NCBI GenBank assembly: GCA_016212105.1
Contig: JACRHJ010000007.1
Location: forward strand, 1-64,000
DNA from: Nitrospirota bacterium
GTDB taxonomy: Bacteria > Nitrospirota > JACRHJ01
Length of the DNA: 64,000 bases
Reading direction: 5' to 3'
In this document: positions 28,367-37,963 of the stretch, one piece after another
Layout of the letters: each line of letters opens with the position of its first letter
Position numbering within the stretch: position 1 is the stretch's first letter
The notes under the pieces: model-generated
Databases searched by the model: none
Told to the model about the DNA's origin: nothing
Seen by the model: the letters and a program-made list of their open reading frames with translations, nothing else
Position numbers and translations under genes: made by a program

Positions 28367-30043
28367 GTGCAAGACATACAAAAAGACGCCCCCGCCCTGT
28401 CGGTAATCCCGCTCGGCGGCATAGGCGAGATAGGCCTGAACTCGACGCTGCTCGAGTTCGGCGACGACATGATGATGGTAGACTGCGGCCTGATGTTCCC
28501 GGACGAGGAGATGCTCGGCGTGGACATAGTCATACCGGACTTCTCGTACGTCCTGGAGAACAGGGACAAGCTGCGCGGTATATGCATCACGCACGGACAC
28601 GAGGACCACACCGGCGCGCTGCCGTACCTCCTGAAGGAGCTTGACGTACCAGTCTACGGCACGATGCTGACGCTCGGCCTGATACAGGAGAAGCTCAAGG
28701 AGCACGAGTTCGGCCACAAGGTCAGGCTCGTACCGGTGAAGCCGCGCGACATGGTCGAGCTTGGCTGCTTCAAGGTCGAGTTCATACGCGTGACGCACAG
28801 CATCGTGGACGGCGTGGGGCTTGGCATAGGCACGCCGGTCGGGAACGTCATACATACCGGCGACTTCAAGATAGACCCGACGCCGGTGGACGGTGAGCTT
28901 CTGGACTTCAACCTGTTTTCGGAGTACGGAAGGCGCGGCGTCCTGCTGCTGATGTCCGACTCGACGAACGCGACCAAGGGCGGTTTCACGTTCTCCGAGA
29001 AGGAGGTCCGCCGCGCCTTCGAGGACATATTCATAAAGGCGAAAAAGCGCATCATCATCGCCACGTTCGCGTCGAACATACACCGCATACAGCAGGCGGT
29101 GGACGTCGCCGCGATGTTCGGCCGGAAGATAATATTGAACGGCCGGAGCATGGTGAACAACGCGCGCATAGCGGCGGACCTCGGCTACCTGCACATACCG
29201 GACGGTATGTGGATGCAGCTCGAAGACCTGAAGAACATGAAGGACGAAGATGTCGTCATCATTACGACCGGCAGCCAGGGCGAGCCGATGTCCGCCATGT
29301 CCCGGATGGCAATGGACGAGCACAAGCAGATAAAGGTCAAGAAGGGCGACACGGTCATAATATCCGCGAAGATTATACCGGGCAACGAGAAGTCGATCGC
29401 GCGCATCATAAACCACCTGTTCATGAGGGGCGCTGACGTCATATACGAGAAGACATCGGAAATACACGTCTCCGGCCACGCGAGCAAGGAAGAGCTGAAG
29501 CTGATGCTGAACATCGTCAAGCCGAAGTTCTTCATACCGGTGCACGGCGAGTACAGGCACCTCATCTCGCACGCGAAGCTCGGTGCAAAGGTCGGCATAC
29601 CCGAGGAGAACATCTTCGTGATAAAGGACGGGGAGGTCGTCGAGTTTACAGAGGACACAGCGCGCCGCGCCGGTTTCGTCAACGCGGGACGGGTGTTCAT
29701 AGACGGAAAAGGCGTGGGCGACGTCGGAGACGTGGTGCTCCGGGACCGCATGCGGCTCGCGCACGACGGCATCGTCATAGTCATCCTCGGCATAGAGAAG
29801 CTCACCGGGAAGCTCGTCACCGGTCCGGACATAATATCGCGCGGCTTCGTCTTCGAGGACGCGTCCCAGGAGCTTCTTCTGGACGTGAAAGACGTCGTGA
29901 CCGAGGTGCTGTTCATGATGCCTGCGGAGTCCAAGTCCGAATGGTCGCTCGTCCAGACGAAGGTGCGGTCGTCTCTCAAGAAGTTCATCAAGAAGAGGAT
30001 GGACCGGCTGCCGATGATAATGCCGATAATTATAGAGATATAG
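28367..30043 (+). CDS. rnj: Ribonuclease J
   Basis: A 558-aa metallo-beta-lactamase/beta-CASP ribonuclease with endo- and 5'-exonuclease activity, used for mRNA turnover and rRNA maturation in species lacking or supplementing RNase E. The zinc motif HGHEDH is at residues 76-81. The N-terminal PLGGIGEIGLN and the later HVSGHAS and FFIPVHGEYRHL motifs are typical. It starts with GTG 17 bases after the methyltransferase stop, with AAGGAG upstream. Confidence 0.96.
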   Translation: MQDIQKDAPALSVIPLGGIGEIGLNSTLLEFGDDMMMVDCGLMFPDEEMLGVDIVIPDFSYVLENRDKLRGICITHGHEDHTGALPYLLKELDVPVYGTMLTLGLIQEKLKEHEFGHKVRLVPVKPRDMVELGCFKVEFIRVTHSIVDGVGLGIGTPVGNVIHTGDFKIDPTPVDGELLDFNLFSEYGRRGVLLLMSDSTNATKGGFTFSEKEVRRAFEDIFIKAKKRIIIATFASNIHRIQQAVDVAAMFGRKIILNGRSMVNNARIAADLGYLHIPDGMWMQLEDLKNMKDEDVVIITTGSQGEPMSAMSRMAMDEHKQIKVKKGDTVIISAKIIPGNEKSIARIINHLFMRGADVIYEKTSEIHVSGHASKEELKLMLNIVKPKFFIPVHGEYRHLISHAKLGAKVGIPEENIFVIKDGEVVEFTEDTARRAGFVNAGRVFIDGKGVGDVGDVVLRDRMRLAHDGIVIVILGIEKLTGKLVTGPDIISRGFVFEDASQELLLDVKDVVTEVLFMMPAESKSEWSLVQTKVRSSLKKFIKKRMDRLPMIMPIIIEI

Positions 30044-30294
30044 ATGCATTGTGATGTATAATATGACATGGGTGGGTAATTACCCTGCATGTCATTCCCG
30101 CGAAAGCGGGAATCCATTTTCATGCTTCAAGTCAAAATGGACCCCCGTTTTCACGGGGGTGACGATCAGGGCCGACACACGGGTCGGCCCCTACATGAAA
30201 TGCGGGTGCAATAAATTGCCCCCACTACAAAATTTGATAGAGGCGGATTCTTCGCTTCGCTCAGAATGACACCGTAAAGCAAAGGATAATACAA
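30044..30294. repeat. Repeat cluster upstream of thiG
   Basis: A bipartite CATTCCCGCGAAAGCGGGAA...ACCCCCGTTTTCACGGGGGT element (30091-30164), a GGGCCGACACACGGGTCGGC dyad (about 30168-30190) and an inverted GATTCTTCGCTTCGCTCAGA repeat (about 30246-30270). I looked for a TPP riboswitch and did not find one. Confidence 0.8.
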
Positions 30295-31071
30295 ATGGTC
30301 GAGGACATCCTTGAGATTGCAGGCATAAAGTTCCGCTCCCGTCTGTGGGTCGGCACGGGAAAGTACGCGTCTTTCCAGCAGACGAAGGAGGCGGTCGAGG
30401 CATCCGGCGCGGACGTCGTCACGGTCGCGGTCAGGCGGACGAACATCACGGACAGAAACTCCGAGAACCTGCTGGACTACATAGACCCCAAGGTCTACAA
30501 GATTCTCCCGAACACGGCCGGCTGCTACACCGCCGAGGACGCGATGCGGTACGCGCGTCTCGCGCGCGCGGCGGGCGTCTCGGACATGGTAAAGCTCGAG
30601 GTCATAGGCGACGAGCGGACGCTCTTCCCGGACAACGAGGCGCTCCTGTACGCGACGCGCGAGCTGGTCAGGGAGGGCTTCATAGTATTCCCCTACACGA
30701 ACGACGACCCGGTGATGTGCAAGAAACTGGAGGACGCGGGCGCGGCCGCTGTCATGCCGCTCGCCGCCCCGATTGGCTCCGGCCTCGGCATCCGGAACCC
30801 GTACAACATAAAGATTATACTCGAGACGGTGAAGCTGCCGGTAATCGTGGACGCGGGCGTCGGCACGGCGTCCGACGCGGCCATCGCAATGGAGCTTGGC
30901 GTGGACGCTGTACTGATGAACACTGCGATTGCGGCCGCGCGCGAGCCTATCATGATGGCGCGCGCGATGAGGCTGGGCGTCGAGGCCGGGCGTCTCGCGT
31001 ACATGGCCGGGCGGATGGGCAGGAAGCTGCACGCGGCTGCGTCCAGCCCCATCGAGGGGATGATTTCGTAG
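30295..31071 (+). CDS. thiG: Thiazole synthase
   Basis: ThiG forms the thiazole phosphate moiety of thiamine from DXP, dehydroglycine (or glycine imine) and the ThiS thiocarboxylate. The 258-aa TIM barrel starts [20 protein letters not shown]. The Schiff-base lysine is in KLEVIGD (about K100), and the phosphate-binding GIRNPYNI and [12 protein letters not shown] loops are present. It is the first gene of thiG-thiE-thiC, with AAAGGA upstream of the ATG. Confidence 0.96.
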   Translation: MVEDILEIAGIKFRSRLWVGTGKYASFQQTKEAVEASGADVVTVAVRRTNITDRNSENLLDYIDPKVYKILPNTAGCYTAEDAMRYARLARAAGVSDMVKLEVIGDERTLFPDNEALLYATRELVREGFIVFPYTNDDPVMCKKLEDAGAAAVMPLAAPIGSGLGIRNPYNIKIILETVKLPVIVDAGVGTASDAAIAMELGVDAVLMNTAIAAAREPIMMARAMRLGVEAGRLAYMAGRMGRKLHAAASSPIEGMIS

Positions 31072-31077
31072 GACAGC

Positions 31078-31719
31078 ATGGACTTCTGCTTTTACCTGAT
31101 AACCGACCGGCACGCGACCGCGGGCGGGAAGGGCATAGAGTACGTACTCGACAGGGCGTTCGAGGCCGGGGTAAGGGGCGTCCTGCTCCGGGAGAAGGAC
31201 CTGCCGGAGCGCGAGCTGCTCGACCTTGCGAGGCGCGTCCGGGAGCTGACCAGGCTCCACGGCGTCAGGTTCCTGGTCAGCGGGCTGGTGGACATAGCGC
31301 TTGCCGTGGACGCCGATGGGGTGCATATAGGCGGGACAAGCCTGCCGGCTCCGGCCGCGAAGCGGCTCATCGGCGATGACAGGTACCTTGCTGTCTCGAC
31401 CCATTCGCTCGCCGAGGCGAGGGCGGCCCAGGACGCGGGCGCGGACTTCATAACGTTCGGCCCGGTCTACAGTACGCCATCGAAGGCAAAGTACGGCCCT
31501 CCGGTGGGGCTGGACGCGCTCCGGGAGGCATGCAGGGAGCTGAGCATCCCGGTCTTCGCGCTGGGTGGGATAAATCCGGATAACGCGGCGGATGCGCTCG
31601 CGGCCGGCGCGTACGGCGTAGCGGCAATATCGGCGGTGATAGGCGCTCCGGACCCCGCGCTTGCCGTCCGTAATTTCATAGACACGATGCGGGGCTACAA
31701 GCTCGGAAGGGTGGTATAG
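31078..31719 (+). CDS. thiE: Thiamine-phosphate synthase
   Basis: ThiE joins the pyrimidine diphosphate and thiazole phosphate to thiamine phosphate. A 213-aa TIM barrel. It has LLREKDLPERELLDL near the N-terminus, GVHIGGTSLPA, FGPVYSTPSK and the ALGGINPDNAADALAAGAYG phosphate site. It lies six bases after thiG and its TAG is followed directly by the thiC start. Confidence 0.96.
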   Translation: MDFCFYLITDRHATAGGKGIEYVLDRAFEAGVRGVLLREKDLPERELLDLARRVRELTRLHGVRFLVSGLVDIALAVDADGVHIGGTSLPAPAAKRLIGDDRYLAVSTHSLAEARAAQDAGADFITFGPVYSTPSKAKYGPPVGLDALREACRELSIPVFALGGINPDNAADALAAGAYGVAAISAVIGAPDPALAVRNFIDTMRGYKLGRVV

Positions 31720-33006
31720 TTGACTCAGATAGAGAACGCGAGGAAGGGGATTGTAACGGCGGAGGTCGCGGCTGCCGCCGCGGCAGAGGGGCTCGCCCCC
31801 GAGTTTGTCATGAAGGGCGTCGCCGAGGGGACGATAGCGATAACGAGGAACCGCGTCCATAAAGGCATCGCGCCGCTCGCGGTCGGCAAGGGCACCCGCA
31901 CGAAGATTAACGCGAACATCGGGACGTCGCAGGGCAACTCTGACATAGAGACCGAACTGGCCAAGCTGCGCGCGGCGGTAAGCCTCGGCGCGGACGCGGT
32001 GATGGACCTCTCGACCGGCGGGCCGATAAAGGAGATACGCAGGAGGCTGATGGAAGTCAGCACCGTTGCCGTCGGCACGGTGCCGATATACCAGGCGGCG
32101 GTCGAGGCGGCGGTGGGCAAGGGCTCGATCATCGAGATGACAGCCGACGACCTCTTCGGCGTAATAGAAGAGCAGGCCGCGGAGGGCGTGGACTTCGCGA
32201 CCGTGCACTGCGGTATAACCTTCGAGTCCATAGGACGGCTGAAGGCCGAGGGCCGTATCTTGGACGTCGTGTCGCGCGGCGGCGCTCTGACCGTCGAGTG
32301 GATGGTATACCACGGCAAGGAGAACCCGCTGTACGAGCAGTTCGACCGCCTGCTTGTGATTGCGAAGAAGTACGACATGGTGCTGTCCCTCGGGGACGGG
32401 CTAAGGCCCGGCTGCCTCGCGGACGCGACGGACAGGGCGCAGCTGACCGAGCTTATCACGCTCGGCGAGCTTACCGACCGCGCCTGGGACGCGGGCGTCC
32501 AGGTCATCATAGAGGGGCCGGGCCATGTTCCGCTGAACCAGGTCGAGACCAACATAAAGATACAGAAGGAGCTGTGCAAGGGCGCGCCGTTCTACGTCCT
32601 CGGCCCGCTCGTGACGGACATCGCGCCCGGCTACGACCATATAACGTCCGCCATAGGCGGAGCGCTCGCCGGCATGGCCGGGGCGGACTTCCTCTGCTAC
32701 GTGACGCCAAGCGAGCACCTGCGCCTCCCGAATATCGAGGACGTGAAAGATGGCGTCATCGCGTCGAGGATAGCGGCGCACGCGGCCGACATAGCGAAGG
32801 GCGTGCCCGGCGCCATCGAGAAGGACATCCAGATGGCGAAGGCGAGGAAGGCGCTCGACTGGGACGCGCAGATAGCGCTCTCCGTAAACCCGGAGAGGGC
32901 GCGCGCGCTCCACACGCCGGGCGTCGGCGACGGCTCTGACGCATGCACGATGTGCGGCGAGTTCTGCGCGATAAAGCATGTGCAGGATTACTTCAAGAAG
33001 GACTGA
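31720..33006 (+). CDS. thiC: Phosphomethylpyrimidine synthase
   Basis: ThiC is a radical-SAM enzyme that rearranges 5-aminoimidazole ribotide into hydroxymethylpyrimidine phosphate. The C-terminal [4Fe-4S] motif is CTMCGEFC. At 428 aa it is the short form, without the long N-terminal domain of E. coli ThiC, as is usual in anaerobes. The start is TTG, immediately after the thiE stop, with GGAAGGGTGG upstream. ThiS and ThiF, needed for the sulfur donor, are not in the window. Confidence 0.96.
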   Translation: MTQIENARKGIVTAEVAAAAAAEGLAPEFVMKGVAEGTIAITRNRVHKGIAPLAVGKGTRTKINANIGTSQGNSDIETELAKLRAAVSLGADAVMDLSTGGPIKEIRRRLMEVSTVAVGTVPIYQAAVEAAVGKGSIIEMTADDLFGVIEEQAAEGVDFATVHCGITFESIGRLKAEGRILDVVSRGGALTVEWMVYHGKENPLYEQFDRLLVIAKKYDMVLSLGDGLRPGCLADATDRAQLTELITLGELTDRAWDAGVQVIIEGPGHVPLNQVETNIKIQKELCKGAPFYVLGPLVTDIAPGYDHITSAIGGALAGMAGADFLCYVTPSEHLRLPNIEDVKDGVIASRIAAHAADIAKGVPGAIEKDIQMAKARKALDWDAQIALSVNPERARALHTPGVGDGSDACTMCGEFCAIKHVQDYFKKD

Positions 33007-33247
33007 CATCCGGCTGTCGCCCCGTGCTTGACACGGGGCCCAGGAAGTTCCCGCGCGAGAGAGAGGGAACAGCCGTGGATTCATAACGCCCCCCCAACCC
33101 CCCTCTTATCTTAAGAGGGGGGATTAAGAGGATGTCATCCTGAGCGGAGCGAAGGATCCGCTTGTATATAATATTTGTAGGGTGGGCCACGCCCACCGTT
33201 CGATAATGGTGGGCGCAGCCCACCCTACATTAGAGAGAACCCGCAAT
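33007..33247. repeat. Repeat cluster upstream of lolA
   Basis: It holds a CCCGTGCTTGACACGGGGCC repeat (inverse orientation), a CCCCCCTCTTATCTTAAGAG dyad (about 33094-33122), a GTCATCCTGAGCGGAGCGAA repeat, and a large dyad GTAGGGTGGGCCACGCCCAC (33179 on) whose other arm ends at about 33229, 18 bases before the lolA start. Confidence 0.78.
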
Positions 33248-33898
33248 ATGCGTAAAATATTTCTCTGCCTGCTTGCATTAATGCTCGCCGCCCCCTTCAC
33301 GGCCAACGCCATGACCGCGCCGGAGCTGGCCGCGAAGCTCCAGGCCGCGTACGACAAGACCACGGACATGAAGGCCTCCTTCACGCAGGTATCCGAGGTC
33401 AAGGCGATGCTGATGAAGAAGGAGTCCTCCGGGACGCTCATCATTAAGAAACCGGGGCTCCTGCGTTACACGTACAAGAAGCCCGAGAAGCAGGAGTTCA
33501 TAGTCCGTGGCGAGGACATGATAATGTACATGCCGGAGCAGAACCAGGTCGTGACCAAGAAGCTCGTGCGCGCGTTCATGGACAAGACGCCGTCCACGTT
33601 CCTCGCGGGCCTCGGCAGGATCACCGACTCGTTCAACGTGAGCATCCCCAGGTCCGGCGGGACTGACAAAAAAGGCAACCTGCTCCTGACCCTCACGCCC
33701 AGGGGCGACAGCATGGGCGTGAAGGAGATAGGCATGACGCTCGACCCCGCTACGTATGATATACTCGGGTACTCGTTCACGGACGTAAACGGCAACACGA
33801 ACGTCACGACGCTCTCGGGCATCAAGAAAAATACCGGGCTCTCGGACGGACTGTTCGATTTTAAAATTCCCAAGGGCGCGAGCGTGATGGCGCAGTAA
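33248..33898 (+). CDS. lolA: Outer-membrane lipoprotein carrier protein LolA
   Basis: LolA carries lipoproteins across the periplasm from the LolCDE complex to the outer membrane. ATG 33248 begins a clear signal peptide (MRKIFLCLLALMLAAPFTAN), then the mature domain starts MTAPELAAKLQAAYDKTTDM. The half-barrel includes TLIIKKPGLLRYTYKKPEKQ and GEDMIMYMPEQNQV, as in the family. The 216-aa length fits. An alternative start at 33182 would translate an intergenic repeat and is rejected. It confirms an outer membrane. Confidence 0.93.
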   Translation: MRKIFLCLLALMLAAPFTANAMTAPELAAKLQAAYDKTTDMKASFTQVSEVKAMLMKKESSGTLIIKKPGLLRYTYKKPEKQEFIVRGEDMIMYMPEQNQVVTKKLVRAFMDKTPSTFLAGLGRITDSFNVSIPRSGGTDKKGNLLLTLTPRGDSMGVKEIGMTLDPATYDILGYSFTDVNGNTNVTTLSGIKKNTGLSDGLFDFKIPKGASVMAQ

Positions 33899-34270
33899 AT
33901 TTGGTAGGGGCCGTACCAGGCGAAGCGCGTGTCGGCCCTAGTTGTCACCCCCGTGAAAACGGGGGTCCATTTTGACCTTTGATTGCGAAAATGGATTCCC
34001 GCTTTCGCGGGGATGACAGTGGTGAGGGCGCAATAAATTGCGCCCCTACAAGTGATCATATACAGGCAGATTCTTCGCTTCGCTCAGAATGACAACATGT
34101 TGTGCGGACGCGGATAGTAGTTGCCCGTCATTCCCGCGAAAGCGGGAATCCAGGGACTTTCGTTGCTATATCGACAAGTATAATATAAAGTCACTGGACC
34201 CCCGCTTTCGCGGGGGTGACGTCCAAATCTGATTCGTACAACATTTTCCATATTCACAAAGGAGGCTCCC
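33899..34270. repeat. Repeat cluster between lolA and the YajQ gene
   Basis: A GGGGCCGTACCAGGCGAAGC...GTGTCGGCCC unit (33903-33939), a bipartite ACCCCCGTGAAAACGGGGGT...ATTCCCGCTTTCGCGGGGAT element (about 33945-34018), a GATTCTTCGCTTCGCTCAGA repeat (about 34068-34095) and a second bipartite element (about 34129-34222). No gene; the ribosome site AAAGGAGG is just before 34271. Confidence 0.8.
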
Positions 34271-34768
34271 ATGGCTGCTGAAAGCTCTTTCGACATCGTC
34301 TGCAAGGTGGACATGCAGGAGGTGGACAACGCGGTGAACCAGGTCAAAAAGGAGGTCGCCCAGCGGTTCGACTTCAAGGGTTCGAAGTCCGACATCGTCC
34401 TCGACAAGGAGAAGGGCACGCTCACGCTGACCTCGGAGGACGACTTCAAGCTCAAGAGCCTCGACGACATACTCCAGTCGAAGATCATCAAGCGCGGCAT
34501 ATCCCTGAGGACGCTGAACTACGGCAAGGTCGAGCAGGCGGGCGGCAACTCGGTCCGCCAGGTCGTGACGCTCCAGCAGGGCATCCCGCAGGACAAGGCA
34601 AAGGAGATCGTCAAGATCATAAAGAACACGAAGCTCAAGGTGAACGCGGCCATCCAGAAGGACCAGGTGCGGGTCTCCGGCAAGAGCCTCGACGACCTCC
34701 AGGCGATAATCGGCCAGCTCAAGGGCGAGGACCTGGGCATTGACATGCAGTTCGAGAACTACCGCTGA
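34271..34768 (+). CDS. yajQ: YajQ family cyclic-di-GMP-binding protein
   Basis: 165 aa with the family's double ferredoxin-like fold: [20 protein letters not shown] at the start, [12 protein letters not shown], and [19 protein letters not shown] near the end. Members bind nucleotides, and several bind c-di-GMP and act as effectors with transcription factors. It is followed after 16 bases by a diguanylate cyclase gene, so sensor and synthase appear to be co-expressed. Confidence 0.95.
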   Translation: MAAESSFDIVCKVDMQEVDNAVNQVKKEVAQRFDFKGSKSDIVLDKEKGTLTLTSEDDFKLKSLDDILQSKIIKRGISLRTLNYGKVEQAGGNSVRQVVTLQQGIPQDKAKEIVKIIKNTKLKVNAAIQKDQVRVSGKSLDDLQAIIGQLKGEDLGIDMQFENYR

Positions 34769-34784
34769 GGACGGGGATACGGAT

Positions 34785-36245
34785 ATGCCGATAAAACGGA
34801 TACTCATAGTCGACGACGACCCAGACATCCTGAACGTCGTGATGGCGTCGCTACGGTCGAAGGACGTCGAGTTCTCCACCGCGTCAGACGGCGTCGAGGC
34901 GGTGGAGAAGGTGTTCGTCGAGATACCGGACCTGGTCATACTCGACGTCATGATGCCCAAGATGAACGGGTACCAGGTATGCCGCCTGCTCAAGAACGAC
35001 AGGAACACCTGGCAGATACCGGTCATCATGCTCACGGTCAAGGCCAAGGACAAGGACAAGCTCTACGCCATGTCCGTCGGGGCCGACCACTACATAGTCA
35101 AGCCGTTTCATGCCTCGGAGCTGAAGACAAAGGTGGCGGAACTCCTCGCCAGGCCGCGCAGGCAGGAGAAGTCCTGCCCCATAGAGAACTACCAGGGCGC
35201 GTCCGAGACCGGCATACTCTCCCGCGTCAACGCACTCCTCGACCGGAAGCTGCAGGAGATGACCTTCCTCCAGTACATGACCCGCACGATGATAAGCACC
35301 TTCGACGAGACGAGCATACTCGACACCGCGCTCCAGGGGCTGATGACCGACCTCGGCTACCACAGGGTGGCGATCTACATGCAGGAGGACGACGGGAACA
35401 TGCGGGTACGCGGCTCCGCCGGGTTCCCCAAGCAGGCGTACGGCCAGCCGTTCCGACTGGACGACGACGAGGCGCTCGCCACGCTGATGTCGAGGCGGGA
35501 GCCCGTGCTGCTCGATGGGGGCGGGGTAATCCTAAGGACGGACGGCAAGCCAGACGACTACAAGGGCGAACGGCAGCAGTGCGTCATCCCGCTCGCGGCC
35601 AGGCAGGAGATACGCGGCCTGCTGCTCATAGAGAGGCGCGAGGGCGAATCCCCCATATCCGAGGAGAGGGTCGGCGTCCTCCAGACGCTCGCCGTACAGA
35701 TGGCGCTCGCGCTCGACAATGCGGCGATGTACAAGGGCACTCTCATGCTGTCTATGACCGACGGGCTCACGGGGCTTTACAACTCCCGGTACCTGTACAC
35801 GAAGATCGAGGAGGAGATGGTGCGCGCAAGGCGCTACGGCCATCCGCTTACGCTGTTCATGCTCGACCTGGACCACTTCAAGGACTACAACGACGAGTAC
35901 GGGCACCTAAGCGGGGACGACGCGCTGAGGACAATCGCGCGCGTCCTGAGGAAGAACTCGCGCGAGACCGACACCGTGGCCCGGTACGGAGGCGAGGAGT
36001 TCTCGGTGATACTCCCGGAGACGGACATCGAGAAGGCCGCGACTCTCGCGGAACGCATCCGGGCGGCGGTCGAGGCGGAACTCATGGACCCCGGCGAGGG
36101 AAGGCCCAAGACTCACATCACCGTGAGCATCGGGGTCGCCAGCATGACGGAGTATGTGCGGAAGCCGGAGGAGCTTGTCAGGATGGCCGACAGCGCGCTG
36201 TACGACGCGAAGGCCGGGGGACGGAACAGGGTGTGCAGGTATTAG
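34785..36245 (+). CDS. Response regulator diguanylate cyclase (REC-GAF-GGDEF)
   Basis: A 486-aa PleD-like enzyme making c-di-GMP. The receiver has D10-D12 and phosphoacceptor D54 (LVILDVMMPKMNG). A GAF-like middle domain covers about residues 150-325. The cyclase domain has GGEEF at about 402-406, with the allosteric I-site RETD (RxxD) five residues upstream, so product inhibition is expected. ATG 34785 begins the receiver exactly (MPIKRILIVDDD); the longer in-frame start lies inside yajQ. No kinase is adjacent. Confidence 0.93.
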   Translation: MPIKRILIVDDDPDILNVVMASLRSKDVEFSTASDGVEAVEKVFVEIPDLVILDVMMPKMNGYQVCRLLKNDRNTWQIPVIMLTVKAKDKDKLYAMSVGADHYIVKPFHASELKTKVAELLARPRRQEKSCPIENYQGASETGILSRVNALLDRKLQEMTFLQYMTRTMISTFDETSILDTALQGLMTDLGYHRVAIYMQEDDGNMRVRGSAGFPKQAYGQPFRLDDDEALATLMSRREPVLLDGGGVILRTDGKPDDYKGERQQCVIPLAARQEIRGLLLIERREGESPISEERVGVLQTLAVQMALALDNAAMYKGTLMLSMTDGLTGLYNSRYLYTKIEEEMVRARRYGHPLTLFMLDLDHFKDYNDEYGHLSGDDALRTIARVLRKNSRETDTVARYGGEEFSVILPETDIEKAATLAERIRAAVEAELMDPGEGRPKTHITVSIGVASMTEYVRKPEELVRMADSALYDAKAGGRNRVCRY

Positions 36246-36409
36246 GTTTTATGTTGTCGTCCCGACCCATTCGGCTACGCTCAGGGCAGGCTCCGTGGAG
36301 GGACCTGCTTTTGACTGAATTGTTCTAATGTAAATCAGGGCGGGCACGGGGACCCGCCCCTACACAAAAACAGATTCCCCGGCTTCGCCCGGAATGACAT
36401 GCAAGAGCC
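36246..36409. repeat. Short repeat region downstream of two convergent genes
   Basis: It contains a GTCGTCCCGACCCATTCGGC unit of the type found inside the acr3-side element, part of a GGGCGGGCACGGGGACCCGCC dyad, and a few bases before the speA stop. Confidence 0.6.
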
Positions 36410-37876
36410 CTACCCCGCCTTCACCACCCCAATCCGCCCGTCCTCGGACAGGCCGTCCACGAAACCGCCCAAGCCCGACACACCGGTCAGGTATGTAATC
36501 ACTTCTTCCGTAATCACCTCGCCCGGCACAAGCAAGGGAATGCCCGGCGGGTAGACCGTGACTATCTCGGACGACAGGCGCCCGGCAGAGCCCTCGACCG
36601 GCGCGTACTCGTGCGCGGCGAAGAAGGCCTCCCTCGGCGTCAGGCCGTGGACGATGTTGAACCTCGGCAGGACCATGCCTGTGGTGGACGTGCCGTGCCT
36701 TGCCTTGGACTTCTCCGAAATGCTCTCCAGCGCGTCCACAAGCAGGTCGAGGTCCTCGTTCCTGTCGCCAATGCTGACGATGACGAGGACATGGAACGGG
36801 TCGGACATCTCTACCTGTATCCCGTACTCGAGGTTCAGGGTCTGCGAGACCTCGTAGCCGGACAGACCCATGCCGCTGACGTTTATTGCAAGCTTCGTCT
36901 CGTCCAGGCCGCCGAGCCCCTTGGTCATAACCGTCTCTTTGTCCAGGCAGTAAAGCCCCGGTATTTTGTTGATGTGCTCGCGCGCGTCGCGCGCGAGGGT
37001 AAGCGTCTTCTCCAGAAGTTTTTCCCCTTCGGTCGCCATCTGCATACGCGCGAGGTCGAGCGAGGCCATCAGTATGTACGACGGGCTGGTCGTCTGGACG
37101 AACTTGAGGACGCCCGCGAGCGTCCCGGCGTCGAGCCGCCCGCCGCGTATGTGCATCATCGAGGCCTGTGTCATCCCGCCGATTATCTTGTGCGTGGACT
37201 GCACGCACATGTCCGCTCCGAGCGACAGGGCCGACGGCGGCAGCTCCGGATGGAAGCCCAAGTGCGGTCCGTGCGCCTCGTCCACGAGCACCGCCATGCC
37301 GCGCTCGTGCGCGAACGGTATAATCTTCGACAGGTCGGCGCAGATGCCGTAGTAGTTCGGGCTGGTGACGAACAGCGTCTTTATCCAGGGGTGCGCCTCG
37401 ATTGCCGCCTTGACCGCGTCGAAGCTGACGTTCATCGTCATCCGGAGCGCGATGTCCACCTCCGGGTGTATGTAATGCGGCGTCGCCCCGGCGAGGATCG
37501 TGCCAGCGACGACCGACTTGTGGCAGTTCCGGGCCATGAGGATGCCGCTGCCCGGCCCGCACGCGGACATCACCATCGCGTGGTTGCCGACGGACGTGCC
37601 GTTGACGAGGAAGAACGAGCGGTCGGCGCCGTATGCCTTCGCCGCCAGCTCCTGAGCCTCCTTTATGACCCCGGTCGGCCGCTGGAGGGAGTCCACCTCG
37701 TCCAGCGTCGTCAGGTCTATCGAGAAGATCTTGTGGCCGACGTACTTGACGAAGCGCGTGGCGATGCCCTTGCCGGACTTGTGGCCGGGCGTGTGGAAGG
37801 ATATCTTCCGCGCCTCCGCGAGCGAGACCATCGCGTCGAAGAGGGGGGTCTTGTACTGGGTCGGGTCTATGGGCAT
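36410..37876 (-). CDS. speA: Orn/Lys/Arg decarboxylase family, probable arginine decarboxylase
   Basis: A 488-aa fold-type I PLP enzyme. PLP-binding Lys is K230 in QSTHKIIGG, and the cofactor Asp/His cluster is VDEAHGPHLG (about residues 198-207). FHTPGHKSGKG at the N-terminus is typical of the basic amino-acid decarboxylases. It follows speD and speE on the same strand, so decarboxylation of arginine to agmatine for polyamine synthesis is inferred. Lysine or ornithine cannot be excluded. The start is ATG 37876 with AGGA about 11 bases upstream; a TTG at 37900 is less likely. Confidence 0.9.
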   Translation of the reverse strand: MPIDPTQYKTPLFDAMVSLAEARKISFHTPGHKSGKGIATRFVKYVGHKIFSIDLTTLDEVDSLQRPTGVIKEAQELAAKAYGADRSFFLVNGTSVGNHAMVMSACGPGSGILMARNCHKSVVAGTILAGATPHYIHPEVDIALRMTMNVSFDAVKAAIEAHPWIKTLFVTSPNYYGICADLSKIIPFAHERGMAVLVDEAHGPHLGFHPELPPSALSLGADMCVQSTHKIIGGMTQASMMHIRGGRLDAGTLAGVLKFVQTTSPSYILMASLDLARMQMATEGEKLLEKTLTLARDAREHINKIPGLYCLDKETVMTKGLGGLDETKLAINVSGMGLSGYEVSQTLNLEYGIQVEMSDPFHVLVIVSIGDRNEDLDLLVDALESISEKSKARHGTSTTGMVLPRFNIVHGLTPREAFFAAHEYAPVEGSAGRLSSEIVTVYPPGIPLLVPGEVITEEVITYLTGVSGLGGFVDGLSEDGRIGVVKAG

Positions 37877-37901
37877 GGTTGTATTGTTCCTGTAAATCAA
37901 A

Positions 37902-37930
37902 AAGCGGCCCAGTTTTCACATGGGCCGCTT
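37902..37930 (-). terminator. Intrinsic terminator or attenuator between speE and speA
   Basis: Read on the minus strand, AAGCGGCCCA pairs perfectly with TGGGCCGCTT across a nine-base loop and is followed by TTTTTG. This lies 34 bases after the speE stop and about 26 bases before the speA start codon. It should end or reduce speD-speE transcription before speA. Confidence 0.8.
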
Positions 37931-37963
37931 CGGATTAAATCTGGGTTGCCGCGCGGCCACCCC

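Noticed and set aside
30044-30294. TPP riboswitch before thiG
   Set aside because: The CUGAGA and other conserved TPP-box stretches are not present; the gap is explained by known repeat families.
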